A stretch of DNA of 64,000 bases from Kaistia adipata DSM 17808. Lineage in GTDB: Bacteria; Pseudomonadota; Alphaproteobacteria; Rhizobiales; Kaistiaceae. Below the pieces are notes generated by a model. That model did no database searches. It saw only the letters and a program-made list of their open reading frames with translations, and was not told the DNA's origin. Positions 46,321 to 55,043 of the stretch are shown piece after piece. The number at the start of each line of letters is the position of its first letter. The first letter of the stretch is position 1. Location of the stretch: positions 806,001 to 870,000 of the forward strand of contig NZ_AUHO01000006.1 in assembly GCF_000423225.1 (NCBI RefSeq), written 5' to 3'. The translations under genes were made by a program, and so were the position numbers.

Positions 46321-47088
46321 ATGCCGACAGCGAACCCCTTCCGCCTCGATGGCGATGTCGCCATCGTGACAGGCGCCGCCGCCGGCATCGGCCGCGGCAT
46401 CGCCGAGACTTTCGCCAAAGCGGGCGCCTCGGTCGTCGTCACCGATCTGAAGCAGGCCGGCGCCGACGAAGTCGCGCGTGGCATCGCGGCCTCCGGCGGC
46501 AAGGCGATCGGGCTCGAGTGCAATGTCACGGATGAGAAGCACCGCGAGGCGGTGATCGACGCGGCGCTCAAGTCGTTCGGCAGGATCACCATCCTGGTCA
46601 ACAATGCCGGCGGCGGCGGACCCAAGCCCTTCGACATGCCGATGCGCGACTTCGAATGGGCCTTCGACCTCAACGTTTTCGCCCTGTTCCGCCTGACGCA
46701 GCTCGCCGCGCCGCACATGCGGGACGCCGGCGGCGGCGCCGTTCTGAACATCTCGTCGATGGCCGGCGAGAACAAGAATGTCCGCATGGCGTCCTATGGC
46801 TCGTCGAAGGCGGCGGTCAATCACCTCACCCGCAACATCGCCTTCGACCTCGGTCCGATGGGCATTCGCGTCAATGCCATCGCGCCGGGAGCCACCAAGA
46901 CCGACGCCCTGATGAAGGTCCTGACGCCCGATATCGAGAAGACCATGCTGAAGCACACCCCGCTCGGCCGTCTGGGCGAAGTCCAGGACATTGCCAACGC
47001 CGCGCTGTTTCTCTGCTCGCCGGCAGCCGCCTGGGTCAGCGGCCAGATCCTGACCGTGTCCGGCGGCGGCGTTCAGGAACTCGACTAG
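46321..47088 (+). CDS. short-chain dehydrogenase/reductase (SDR), HdhA-like
   Basis: A 255-residue Rossmann enzyme. Cofactor loop VTGAAAGIGRGIAETFAKAG near residue 16, NNAGGGGP near 92, catalytic Ser in LNISSMAGE and the YxxxK pair in ASYGSSKAAVNH. The acidic residue after the second strand (VVVTDLKQ) suggests NAD rather than NADP. The HdhA-like (7-alpha-hydroxysteroid dehydrogenase) group covers many substrates, so the true one is open. GAGAGG lies before the ATG. It is a single gene. Confidence 0.88.
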   Translation: MPTANPFRLDGDVAIVTGAAAGIGRGIAETFAKAGASVVVTDLKQAGADEVARGIAASGGKAIGLECNVTDEKHREAVIDAALKSFGRITILVNNAGGGGPKPFDMPMRDFEWAFDLNVFALFRLTQLAAPHMRDAGGGAVLNISSMAGENKNVRMASYGSSKAAVNHLTRNIAFDLGPMGIRVNAIAPGATKTDALMKVLTPDIEKTMLKHTPLGRLGEVQDIANAALFLCSPAAAWVSGQILTVSGGGVQELD

Positions 47089-47187
47089 CGGCAGGACCCG
47101 GCCCACGGCGCGAGAGGCCCCCAACGCGCCGACGATCGCCCGCTCGAAGACGGGAAACCGCTTTCGCCCCAGAGTTGCCACTCCGGC

Positions 47188-47960
47188 ATGGACAACCGAA
47201 CGAGCCTGCCCCTAGGATTGTCGCGGCAGACGCAGATCGTGAATTGGACGCGCCGGAGCTCCCACTCCGCCCCTGCCCGTTTCGGTCGACATCCAGCCGC
47301 GTGGCTGGGGGCTCGGGTGGTGCAAGATCATTCTGGCAGCATCGATCTGATCTATGAGGCGGCGTTCGTTCCGGAGAACTGGAGCAAGGTCCTCGACCCG
47401 ATGGCCCGGGACATCGGCGCCGAAGGCACCGTGCTCTTCAATTCGAGGGCCGCCTCCACGCGCTGGCTGGCATCGGACGGTATCATGGATCTGATCGACC
47501 GCATCGTCGCGGAAGACTGGACCAGTCGCAATCCACGGGCTGCGCGCCTGCTGGCTACGCAGCACCATGGCTTCCAGGACGAGGCCGAGGAGTTCAGCGA
47601 CGAGGAATACAACAGCCTCCCGATCTATACGGAGCTGATGCAGCCCTGCGGCTATGGATTTGGCGCGGCGACCGCGATCCTGGCGCCAAGCGGCGACAAT
47701 CTCGTTTTCTCGGTCGAGAAGAAGCGAGCGAGGGGGCCCGTCGGCCGGGCTGATCGCCGGACTGTTTCGACCTGTCTCCCGCCGAAGCGCGGATTGCCCG
47801 CGCCCTCGCCGCCGGCGCGACCATCGCGGGAGTCGCCACGCGGCTGGGACTGAGCCCGGAGACGGTGCGCGCCCAGATCAAGGCGGTCTTCGCCAAGACG
47901 GGCCTGTCACGACAGGCCGATCTGCTCGCCCTGTTCGCCCGCGCCCCCTCGCTCCCCTAG
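47188..47960 (+). pseudogene. decayed LuxR-type regulator with frameshift and internal deletion
   Basis: The first frame (47188 or GTG at 47317 onward) encodes a sensor-like N-terminal part: IDLIYEAAFVPENWSKVLDP, then DNLVFSVEKKRARGPVGRAD. The LuxR/GerE helix-turn-helix follows in another frame: FDLSPAEARIARALAAGATI, VATRLGLSPETVRAQIKAVF, AKTGLSRQADLLALFAR, ending at the TAG at 47958-47960. Intact relatives have about 100 more residues between these parts, so both a deletion and a frame change have occurred. The product cannot be a working regulator unless a sequencing error explains the shift, which would not explain the missing segment. Confidence 0.75.
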
Positions 47961-47993
47961 CACAGACGGAGTGGCGTGCCGTCGGCCTTGGCC

Positions 47994-49331
47994 TCAGAGC
48001 GCCACGAGCGCCTCTGCCACCTCCGAATCGCTCTCATATCGACGAGCCGCCACCTGCGCCGCCATGGCGATTTCGACGAGTGTGTCGATGTGGCTCGCCG
48101 TGTGCTGAGCCATCACCTGCAGCCGCCAGCGGCAGCTGTTCCGCGAGACGGCGGGATACTCGACCAGGTTCACGATGGCGCCGTTTTCGAGTGCGTAGCG
48201 GGTGGCGAGGCGGGAGACGGGGCTGCCGCCGAGCACCACCGGCACGATCGCGCTCGGCTGCCCGAGCACCTGGAAGCCATTCGCATCGAGCCCGGCCCGC
48301 AGCCGCAGAACGTTGTTCATCAATCGGGCTCGGAGCGCGGCCCCTTCCTCGCCATCCACGATGTCCAGCGCCGCCAGCACGATCGCCGCCTGTACGGGCG
48401 AAAGGGCATTGGTGAAGGTCAACGGCCCGCAATTGTAACGCAATGCCGGCTTGAGAGCGGGCTCGTTGGTCGCCACGAATCCCCCATTCGACGCGAAGGC
48501 CTTGGAGAAGCTCCCCATGACGAGGTCGACCTTGCCGGCCATGTCCTGCAACTCGAGCACGCCCCGCCCCGTCGCCCCCAGCGCGCCGAGATCATGCGCA
48601 ACATCGACCATCAGCGTCGCATCGTGACGCCGGCAGATCGCCTGCAGCTCGGCGAGATCGGGCACGTCGCTATCCATCGAGAAGACGCCCTCGGTGACGA
48701 CGAGGATGCCGCAGCGGGCGTCGCCGGCGCGAATGCGCTCCAACCGACGCTCCACCGCGATGTTGGAACAGTGCGGGACACTGTGCACGTTGAGCGTCGC
48801 ATTGCGCGCCCCTTCCTGCAGGCAGGCATGGGCCAGCACGTCGATCACGACATGATCGCCGCGACGCACCAGCGTCTTGACCACGCCGTAGCCGGCGCCC
48901 CAGCCAGTCGGGAAAACCGTGCAGTCGCGATAGCCCAGAAATGTCGCGAGGCGGCCTTCGAGCGCAATCGAAAGCTCCGTGCTGCCCATCAGCGCCACTG
49001 AGCCGGCGCTATGCACCCCATAGGCGTCGATCGCCTCCTTGGCGGCGGCATGCACCGAGGGATGCGCCGACAGATTGAGGTAGTCCTGTGAGGCGAAGTT
49101 GACGCCGGAGTAGCTAGCTCCGTTGCGAAGAAGCGTTCTGGCATCCGGACTGATCCGTCCGACGGTCGCTCGCCCATAGGATTCGACATTGTTCGCGAGG
49201 CGACGCTCAGTCCAGCCGTAGTGTTGCCCCCACCGCGCGAGAAGGTCCGGACCACCTTCGACGAAATCGGCCGTGATGCCGTCGAGGCTGCTTCTGTCTA
49301 TGGAATCCGCTGCGAAATAGCTGGCTTTCAT
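47994..49331 (-). CDS. alpha-oxoamine synthase (AONS/ALAS/CqsA-like PLP enzyme)
   Basis: A 445-residue fold-I PLP enzyme. GVNFASQDYLNLSAHPSVHA, SAGSVALMGSTELSIALEGR, LMVDVAHDLGALGATGRGV and the PLP lysine in LVMGSFSKAFASNGGFVA are the family blocks. These enzymes join an amino acid to an acyl-CoA with loss of CO2 (8-amino-7-oxononanoate synthase, 5-aminolevulinate synthase, glycine C-acetyltransferase, serine palmitoyltransferase, CqsA). An N-terminal extension of about 70 residues is unlike BioF or Kbl. No biotin, haem or threonine gene adjoins it, so the product is open; an autoinducer or sphingoid-type product is possible. Confidence 0.82.
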   Translation of the reverse strand: MKASYFAADSIDRSSLDGITADFVEGGPDLLARWGQHYGWTERRLANNVESYGRATVGRISPDARTLLRNGASYSGVNFASQDYLNLSAHPSVHAAAKEAIDAYGVHSAGSVALMGSTELSIALEGRLATFLGYRDCTVFPTGWGAGYGVVKTLVRRGDHVVIDVLAHACLQEGARNATLNVHSVPHCSNIAVERRLERIRAGDARCGILVVTEGVFSMDSDVPDLAELQAICRRHDATLMVDVAHDLGALGATGRGVLELQDMAGKVDLVMGSFSKAFASNGGFVATNEPALKPALRYNCGPLTFTNALSPVQAAIVLAALDIVDGEEGAALRARLMNNVLRLRAGLDANGFQVLGQPSAIVPVVLGGSPVSRLATRYALENGAIVNLVEYPAVSRNSCRWRLQVMAQHTASHIDTLVEIAMAAQVAARRYESDSEVAEALVAL

Positions 49332-49622
49332 GGGCTCGTTCCGGATTGGCGGGCCGATGGAACAGACGTGGCAGCACAGGCGCGGCTACACGTCCACACC
49401 TAGGCTCGCCCAAACCTGGAGCCAGAACTTACCCATGCAGCGACACGCCACATCACCCGAACGGGTGATGCGCGCCGCGGCTCGACGCGCCGCGCGGACG
49501 GATCAACGGGCCAGCACATCCTCCAAACCGGCAGGCGGCGCTTGACCTCGATCGCGTTCTCACTGTCGGGATCGGAAGACCCAAACGAAAAGAGCCCGCT
49601 CGAAAGCGGGCTCTTCGTCGAT
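49332..49622. other. 291-base intergenic stretch
   Basis: Between the oxoamine synthase start and the tRNA. It holds only the tRNA terminator at 49590 and no supported gene. A GC-rich inverted element near 49480 has no clear role. Confidence 0.5.
49590..49615 (-). terminator. terminator of the first tRNA-fMet gene
   Basis: An 11-bp stem (AAGAGCCCGCT and AGCGGGCTCTT, loop CGAA), just after the tRNA on the minus strand, followed by TTCGTTTG. Confidence 0.8.
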
Positions 49623-49699
<77 letters not shown>

Positions 49700-49904
49700 T
49701 CAAGCGCGATGGCCATCGCCGTCGCGCAGTGGTCATATAGGAGGTCTCTCCGCCGTTTGGAACCCCACCCGGCGAATTAAATGCGGGTTATGCACCGCCC
49801 TCGCCGAAGACTCCGCGGCCGCATCCCACCACGCGCAGCGCGCAGCCCCCTCCCGCCACCCCCGTGCTAGGATCGACGAGAACGCCATTGCATCAGGGAG
49901 CCTC

Positions 49905-50579
49905 ATGACCAGACCTTTCACCCTGCTCGCCCTGCTTATGCTGGCGACGACGCTGCTATTCCCGCCGACCGCATTCGGACAGACCATGACCGACACTCCC
50001 CTGCATCAGGCAGCCGCCAAGGGCGACGCCGCCGCCATCAAGGCTCTCCTCGCCGAGGGCGCCCCGATCGACGCCCGTGACGCGAAGGGGCAAACGGCGC
50101 TGCTGGTCGCGACCCATGCCGACCATGTCGCGGCCGCGCGCGCCCTGATCGAGGCTGGCGCGGATGTCAACGCCAAGGACCGGATCAACGACAGCCCCTA
50201 TCTCTATGCCGGCGCGCGCGGCCATCTCGAGATCCTGAAGATGACGCTGGCGCATGGCGCCGATCTGAAGAGCACCAACCGCTTCGGCGGCACGGCGCTC
50301 ATTCCGGCCGCCGAGCGGGGCCATGTCGAGACGGTCAAGACGCTGATCGCGGCCGGCGTCGACGTCGACCATGTCAATGATCTCGGCTGGACCGCGCTGA
50401 TCGAGGCCGTCATCCTCGGTGACGGTGGCGAGCGGCACCAGCGCATTGTCCAGATCCTCGTCGACGCCGGGGCGGACACAGACCTGGCCGATCGCGACGG
50501 CGTCACGCCGCTCCAGCATGCACGCAAGCGCGGCTACACGGAGATCGAGACGATCCTGACGCGAGCCGGCGCGAAGTAG
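49905..50579 (+). CDS. exported ankyrin-repeat protein
   Basis: A 224-residue protein with a signal peptide (LLALLMLATTLLFPPTAFG, cleavage near FGQ-TMT) and about five ankyrin repeats, for example TPLHQAAAKGDAAAIKALLA, GQTALLVATHADHVAAARAL and GGTALIPAAERGHVETVKTL. Ankyrin units form stacked helix pairs that bind proteins. GGGAG lies before the ATG. The exported form is common in proteobacteria, where some protect against peroxide with a catalase partner (AnkB) but most are unassigned. The deaminase gene follows after ten bases and may share the transcript. Confidence 0.88.
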   Translation: MTRPFTLLALLMLATTLLFPPTAFGQTMTDTPLHQAAAKGDAAAIKALLAEGAPIDARDAKGQTALLVATHADHVAAARALIEAGADVNAKDRINDSPYLYAGARGHLEILKMTLAHGADLKSTNRFGGTALIPAAERGHVETVKTLIAAGVDVDHVNDLGWTALIEAVILGDGGERHQRIVQILVDAGADTDLADRDGVTPLQHARKRGYTEIETILTRAGAK

Positions 50580-50589
50580 GAGGCAGACC

Positions 50590-51063
50590 ATGGACGATAC
50601 CGAGCGCTACCTCGGCGAGGCCGTTGCCCTCGCCCGCGCCAATATGGAACAGGGCGGCCGCCCCTTCGGCGCCGTCGTCGTCAAGGACGGCACCGTGATC
50701 GCCACGGGCGTCAACGAGATCCTCGCCAGCAACGACCCGACGGCCCATGCCGAGCTCACGGCGCTTCGTGTCGCGAGCCAGAAGCTCGCCTCTCCCAATC
50801 TCGCCGGCTGCGTCGTCTATGCGAGCGGCCACCCCTGCCCCATGTGCCTGGCCGCGATGCGGCTCGCCGGCGTCAGCCAGGTGTTCTACGCCCAGTCCAA
50901 CGAGGATGGGGAACCCTACGGCCTCTCCACGGCCGCACTCTATGCGGAGCTGGCAAAGCCGCTGGCGGAACAGTCGATGCCGATCCGGCACGTCCGGCTC
51001 GCCACGACCGGACCGGGCCTCTATTCCGAATGGAAGCAACGGCAGTCGCGATCCGGCGCCTGA
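50590..51063 (+). CDS. nucleoside/guanine-type deaminase (cytidine deaminase-like family)
   Basis: A 157-residue zinc enzyme. The HAE motif in PTAHAELTALRVA and PCxxC in ASGHPCPMCLAAMRLAGV bind zinc, with Glu as the proton shuttle. Length and the C-terminal half resemble guanine deaminase GuaD of Bacillus and plant-type nucleoside deaminases more than tRNA adenosine deaminase TadA. It likely acts on a purine base or nucleoside in the cytoplasm. The ABC operon downstream is separated by 457 bases with its own promoter. Confidence 0.82.
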   Translation: MDDTERYLGEAVALARANMEQGGRPFGAVVVKDGTVIATGVNEILASNDPTAHAELTALRVASQKLASPNLAGCVVYASGHPCPMCLAAMRLAGVSQVFYAQSNEDGEPYGLSTAALYAELAKPLAEQSMPIRHVRLATTGPGLYSEWKQRQSRSGA

Positions 51064-51382
51064 ACCGCGCACACGGCGAGACCTGTAGCGGCTTGGCGCA
51101 GAACCCTTGGCCGCCGCTCGCGCCCCGCCCCCCTCTAAGCCCCTGCGGGAGGCAAATCCGAGGCGCCGCCCGTCCAGCGCCGGACGAATCACGCCCACCC
51201 AATGCAGCCTCTTTTAACAGCAGCCGGATTGACCGCAGACCGACCTCCCGATGCGGACTGGGCCGACCCAGTACGTCAAGCGGAGCGGAAAAGTCATATG
51301 ATGAGCAACGATATTTCGGCGCCACCTGACGACACTCCGCTTGTGTCATCCGGCTGATTTTTCCCTTCGGACTCCTAATTTT

Positions 51383-51395
51383 AGTCAGCCTGACT
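51383..51395. promoter_or_regulatory. inverted repeat upstream of the second Liv-type operon
   Basis: AGTCAG-C-CTGACT, a perfect 6-bp dyad about 130 bases before the binding-protein gene. Candidate operator; the regulator is unknown. Confidence 0.4.
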
Positions 51396-51437
51396 GTTGG
51401 TTAGGCACAATCCACGGCACACTGTTCTCAAAATGTA

Positions 51438-51466
51438 TTGACTGTTTGTAGACATATGAAATTATC
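51438..51466 (+). promoter_or_regulatory. possible promoter of the second Liv-type operon
   Basis: TTGACT, then 17 bases, then ATTATC. The -35 part is good and the -10 part weak. It lies 55 bases before the start codon. Confidence 0.35.
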
Positions 51467-51520
51467 CGCTCAGCTTTGCCGGGTCCAAATTGGCCAAGGC
51501 GTATAAAAAGTGAGGGGAAC

Positions 51521-52720
51521 ATGACGAAACGCGACAACAACAAAATCCTCGGCGGCCGCCTGAGCCGTCGTAGCTTCCTGGCTGGCTCCGCGGCGCTGAC
51601 GCTGCCGCTGGGAATGCCGAGCCTGGCGCGTGCCCAGGCCGAGCCGTTCAAGCTTGGCGTGCTGCTGCCCTTCTCGGGCGGCCTCGAGCTCTTCGCCCAG
51701 CAGGGCATCCAGGGCGTGAAGATGGCCGTCGACGAGGCCAATGCCGCCGGCGGCGTGCTCGGTCGCCAGATCGAGATCGTCCAGGCCGACGACAAGACCG
51801 ATCCGCGCACCGCCGTGGAACGCGCGACCCAGCTGATCCGCCGCGATGCCGTCAACGCGATCGTCGGTCCCGTCACCAGCGCCAACCGCGATGCGATCAA
51901 GTCGACTATCGAGCGCGGCAAGACCCCGCTGCTCTACGCCACCGACTATGAAGGCGGCGTCTGCAGCCCGTGGATGGCCTGCTACAGCCCGGTTCCGGCG
52001 CATTTCGTCGAGCCGCTGATCCCGTTCCTCGCAGGCCGCGGCGCCAAGAGCTTCTACCTGTTCGGCGCCGACTACACCTGGCCGCAGAAGATGAATGCCG
52101 CCATCCGCGCCAAGGCCGAGGCTAGCGGCGCCAAGATCGCCGGCGAGGAATACACGCCGTTCGGCATGAAGGACTTCGCGCCGACGCTGCGCAAGATCGA
52201 GGAATCCGGCGCCGACTTCGTCATCCTGACGCTGCCGGGCGCCGACGGTGTCACCTTCGTCAAGCAGTTCGCCGCCTCCGGCCTCAAGGGCAAGGTCGGC
52301 ATCTCGTTCCTCGGCTTCAACGAGAACTACCTGCCGGGCTTCAGCGGCGAAGAGGCCGAAGGCATCATCGCCCCCCTGCCGTTCATGCAGTCGCTCGACC
52401 GGCCCGAGGCCAAGGACTTCGTCGCGCGCCAGCGCAAGATGTTCGGCGACGACGCCGTCGTGACCTACTACGCCGACTCCCACTACGGGCTGACTAAGTT
52501 CTATATCAACGCGGTCCGCAAGGCCGACACGGACGACAAGGCCGCCATCATGGCCGCCCTGCCCAACCAGTCGATCCTGTCCGGAAACGGAGAAGTCACG
52601 CTCCGCCCGTCCGATCGTCACGTCGACCTGAACATCCTGATCGCTTCGGTCAAGGGTGGCCAGCTCGCCATGGAAGAGTACATCGGCAAGGTCAACGCAC
52701 CGGATCAGTGCAGCCTCTGA
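51521..52720 (+). CDS. ABC transporter substrate-binding protein, amide/urea type, Tat-exported
   Basis: A 399-residue binding protein of the Peripla_BP_6 type. The N-terminus has a twin-arginine motif (LSRRSFLAGSAALTLPLG) instead of a normal Sec signal, with cleavage near ARA-QAE. FKLGVLLPFSGGLELFAQQG and VGFNENYL-like later blocks match the group that binds amides, urea or short-chain derivatives. The start at 51521 follows GAGGGGAA; the frame to 51476 is not needed. First gene of a complete five-gene operon. The TGA overlaps the next ATG by one base. Confidence 0.88.
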   Translation: MTKRDNNKILGGRLSRRSFLAGSAALTLPLGMPSLARAQAEPFKLGVLLPFSGGLELFAQQGIQGVKMAVDEANAAGGVLGRQIEIVQADDKTDPRTAVERATQLIRRDAVNAIVGPVTSANRDAIKSTIERGKTPLLYATDYEGGVCSPWMACYSPVPAHFVEPLIPFLAGRGAKSFYLFGADYTWPQKMNAAIRAKAEASGAKIAGEEYTPFGMKDFAPTLRKIEESGADFVILTLPGADGVTFVKQFAASGLKGKVGISFLGFNENYLPGFSGEEAEGIIAPLPFMQSLDRPEAKDFVARQRKMFGDDAVVTYYADSHYGLTKFYINAVRKADTDDKAAIMAALPNQSILSGNGEVTLRPSDRHVDLNILIASVKGGQLAMEEYIGKVNAPDQCSL

Positions 52721-53484
52721 TGGTTTCGTCCGTGACCGCCGACTTCCTGAAAATTGACGATATACGCAAGAGCTTTGGCGGCATCCATGCCCTGCGAGGG
52801 GTGAGCTTTTCGCTCGATGCCGCCGGGATCAAGTGCATCGTCGGGCCGAACGGTTGCGGAAAGAGCACCCTGTTCAACATCCTCACGGGCGTCCTGCCCC
52901 CGAGCGCCGGCACGGCGACTCTGGCAGGACGCCGGATCTCCGGGCTCGCCGCCCACAAGGTCAGCCGCATGGGCGTCGGGCGCAAGTTCCAGGTGCCCGG
53001 CGTGCTCTCGGACCTCACGGTCATGGAGCACATGGAGATCGCCCTTGCCGCCCGCGCCACGGGCGGCAAGGTCCTGAAGACGTTGCTCTGGCGCGGCAAT
53101 CGCGCCGAAGCGATCCGCATGCTTGAGGAGGCCGGTCTCGCCGAATATGGCGACAAGGTCGCCTCGCAGCTGCCACACGGCATCAAGCAGCGCCTCGAGA
53201 TCCTGATGCTGGTCGCGCGCGGCATGAAGCTGCTGCTGCTCGACGAGCCGACGGCCGGCATGACCGCGACCGAGACGCAGGCCACCATCGAGCTGATCCG
53301 CCGGATCAACGAGACGACCGACACGGCCATCCTCGTGATCGAACACGACATGACCTTCGTCCGCGACCTCGCCTGCCCGCTGATCGTGATGATGCGCGGC
53401 GAAGTGCTGCGCGAGGGAAGCTACGACGAAGTGCGCGCCGACCCGCAGGTCCGGGCCGCCTATCTCGGAGACCGCCATGCTTGA
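52720..53484 (+). CDS. ABC transporter ATPase, LivG-type
   Basis: A 254-residue ATPase: Walker A GPNGCGKST, signature LPHGIKQRLEILMLV, Walker B LLLLDEPTAGMT, switch VIEHDM. The start at 52720 overlaps the binding-protein stop (TGATG). The GTG at 52708 would overlap that gene further. Partner of the LivF-type ATPase at 53477, which it overlaps by eight bases. Confidence 0.9.
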   Translation: MVSSVTADFLKIDDIRKSFGGIHALRGVSFSLDAAGIKCIVGPNGCGKSTLFNILTGVLPPSAGTATLAGRRISGLAAHKVSRMGVGRKFQVPGVLSDLTVMEHMEIALAARATGGKVLKTLLWRGNRAEAIRMLEEAGLAEYGDKVASQLPHGIKQRLEILMLVARGMKLLLLDEPTAGMTATETQATIELIRRINETTDTAILVIEHDMTFVRDLACPLIVMMRGEVLREGSYDEVRADPQVRAAYLGDRHA

Positions 53485-54181
53485 GATCAAAGCGCTCCGG
53501 TCCGGCTATGCCCGCGGCGCCGACGTGCTCAAAGGCATCGACCTCAAGGTTTCGGCCGGCGAACGCCTCGCGATCATGGGCCGCAACGGCATGGGCAAGA
53601 CCCTGCTGGCGAAGACCCTGATCGGCCTTATCAAGCCCTCCGCCGGCGAGATCCGGCTGGAAGGCAAGCCGATCGGCGGCCTGCCCGCGCACCGGATCAG
53701 CAATCTGGGCGTCGCCTATGTCCCGCAGGGACGCGAGATCTTCGGTGATTTCACCATCCTCGAGAACCTGCGCATGGGCGTGATCGGCAAGCCGGGGCTC
53801 GGGATGGAGCGTCTCGACCAGATCTACGACTGGTTCCCGATCCTGCGCGAACGCCACGCCCAACGCGCCGGCACACTGTCGGGCGGCCAGATGCAGCAGC
53901 TCGCCATCGCGCGCGCCCTGATCGGCCGGCCGAAGCTCTTGCTGCTCGACGAGCCGTCCGAGGGCATCCAGCCCAACATCGTGCACGAGATCGCCGAGAA
54001 ACTCGCCGCGATCAGCGCCACCGAGGGGCTGACCGTGATCGTCATCGAGCAGAACTTCGAAATGGTCGAGATCCTCGCCGAGCGCGTGGCCTTCCTCGAG
54101 AACGGCCTGATCACCGGCGAGAGCCCGACGGCACGGCTGATCGCCGAGCCCGAGCTCATCACGCAGAACATGGGACTTTGA
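53477..54181 (+). CDS. ABC transporter ATPase, LivF-type
   Basis: A 234-residue ATPase: Walker A GRNGMGKTLL, where Leu replaces the usual final Thr/Ser of the GKT(T/S) run; signature LSGGQMQQLAIARALI; Walker B LLLLDEPSEGIQP; switch VIEQNFEMVE. The QP-containing Walker B extension is also seen in UrtE-type proteins, which fits an amide or urea substrate. Confidence 0.9.
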   Translation: MLEIKALRSGYARGADVLKGIDLKVSAGERLAIMGRNGMGKTLLAKTLIGLIKPSAGEIRLEGKPIGGLPAHRISNLGVAYVPQGREIFGDFTILENLRMGVIGKPGLGMERLDQIYDWFPILRERHAQRAGTLSGGQMQQLAIARALIGRPKLLLLDEPSEGIQPNIVHEIAEKLAAISATEGLTVIVIEQNFEMVEILAERVAFLENGLITGESPTARLIAEPELITQNMGL

Positions 54182-54185
54182 GGCG

Positions 54186-55043
54186 ATGGTGTCCTTCTTC
54201 GGACTGGCCCTGGATGCCCTGAACTACACCTCCGTCCTGCTGCTGGTATGCGTGGGACTGGTCGTCATCTTCGGCCTGATGCAGGTCATCAACCTCGCCC
54301 ATGGCGAGTTCTTCCTGCTCGGCGCCTATACGGTACTGGTTGCGCAGGGTGTCGGCGTGCCGTTCTGGCTCTGCGTGCCGCTCGCCTTCGTCACGGTCGG
54401 CCTGGTCGGCCTCCTCTGCGACGCGGCGATCCTGCGCTTCATCTATGACAGGCCGGTCGACACGATCCTCGCCACCTGGGGCCTGTCGCTCGCCATCCGG
54501 CAGGCGATCGTCATCGTCTTCGGCCCGCAGTCGCAGCAGGTCGCCGCGCCGTTGACGGAGCCGGTGCAGCTGTTTGGCGTCGCCTATTCGTCCTATCGCC
54601 TGGTCGTGATCCTGATCGCCATCCTGGTGGCGCTCGCGGTCTTCCTGGTGCTCTACCGCACCTCCATCGGCCTTGCGGCCCGCGCCGCGATGGCCAACCG
54701 CCAGATGGCGCAGTGCCTCGGCATCAACATGCGCCGGCTCGACCGCTCCACCTTCAGCGTCGGCGCCGGCCTCGCCGGCCTCTCCGGCGCGGTGATGGCG
54801 CCGCTGATGAGCGTCGATCCGCAGATGGGCATGGGCTTCGTCCTGCCCGCCTTCCTGTCGATCCTGGTCGGCGGCGTCGGCAGCCCGGCCGGCGCCATCT
54901 GGGGCTCCGTCGTCATCGGCAGCTCGACCACGCTGGTCTCCGCCTGGTGGACGCCCGTGATCGCGCAGATCGTCGTGTTCCTGCTAGCGATCGTGACCAT
55001 CCGCTTCCTTCCTTCCGGCCTGTCGGGACTGCGCAGCAAATGA
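54186..55043 (+). CDS. ABC transporter permease, LivH-type
   Basis: A 285-residue membrane protein. VGLVVIFGLMQVINLAHGEF is the LivH hallmark and ARAAMANRQMAQCLGINMRR the coupling loop. Some eight helices are visible. It begins four bases after the ATPase gene and its stop overlaps the LivM-type start. Confidence 0.92.
   Translation: MVSFFGLALDALNYTSVLLLVCVGLVVIFGLMQVINLAHGEFFLLGAYTVLVAQGVGVPFWLCVPLAFVTVGLVGLLCDAAILRFIYDRPVDTILATWGLSLAIRQAIVIVFGPQSQQVAAPLTEPVQLFGVAYSSYRLVVILIAILVALAVFLVLYRTSIGLAARAAMANRQMAQCLGINMRRLDRSTFSVGAGLAGLSGAVMAPLMSVDPQMGMGFVLPAFLSILVGGVGSPAGAIWGSVVIGSSTTLVSAWWTPVIAQIVVFLLAIVTIRFLPSGLSGLRSK

Larger units (their letters stand above)
51064..51520. other. 457-base intergenic region before the second Liv-type operon
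   Basis: Its last 200 bases are AT-rich and hold an inverted repeat at 51383 and a possible promoter at 51438. No supported gene. The shared F420-regulon dyad is not present. Confidence 0.6.

Noticed and set aside
46321-47088. SDR gene as part of the F420 island
   Set aside because: It has no copy of the shared dyad, lies beyond the bidirectional terminator and CsbD gene, and reads the opposite way from most of the island.
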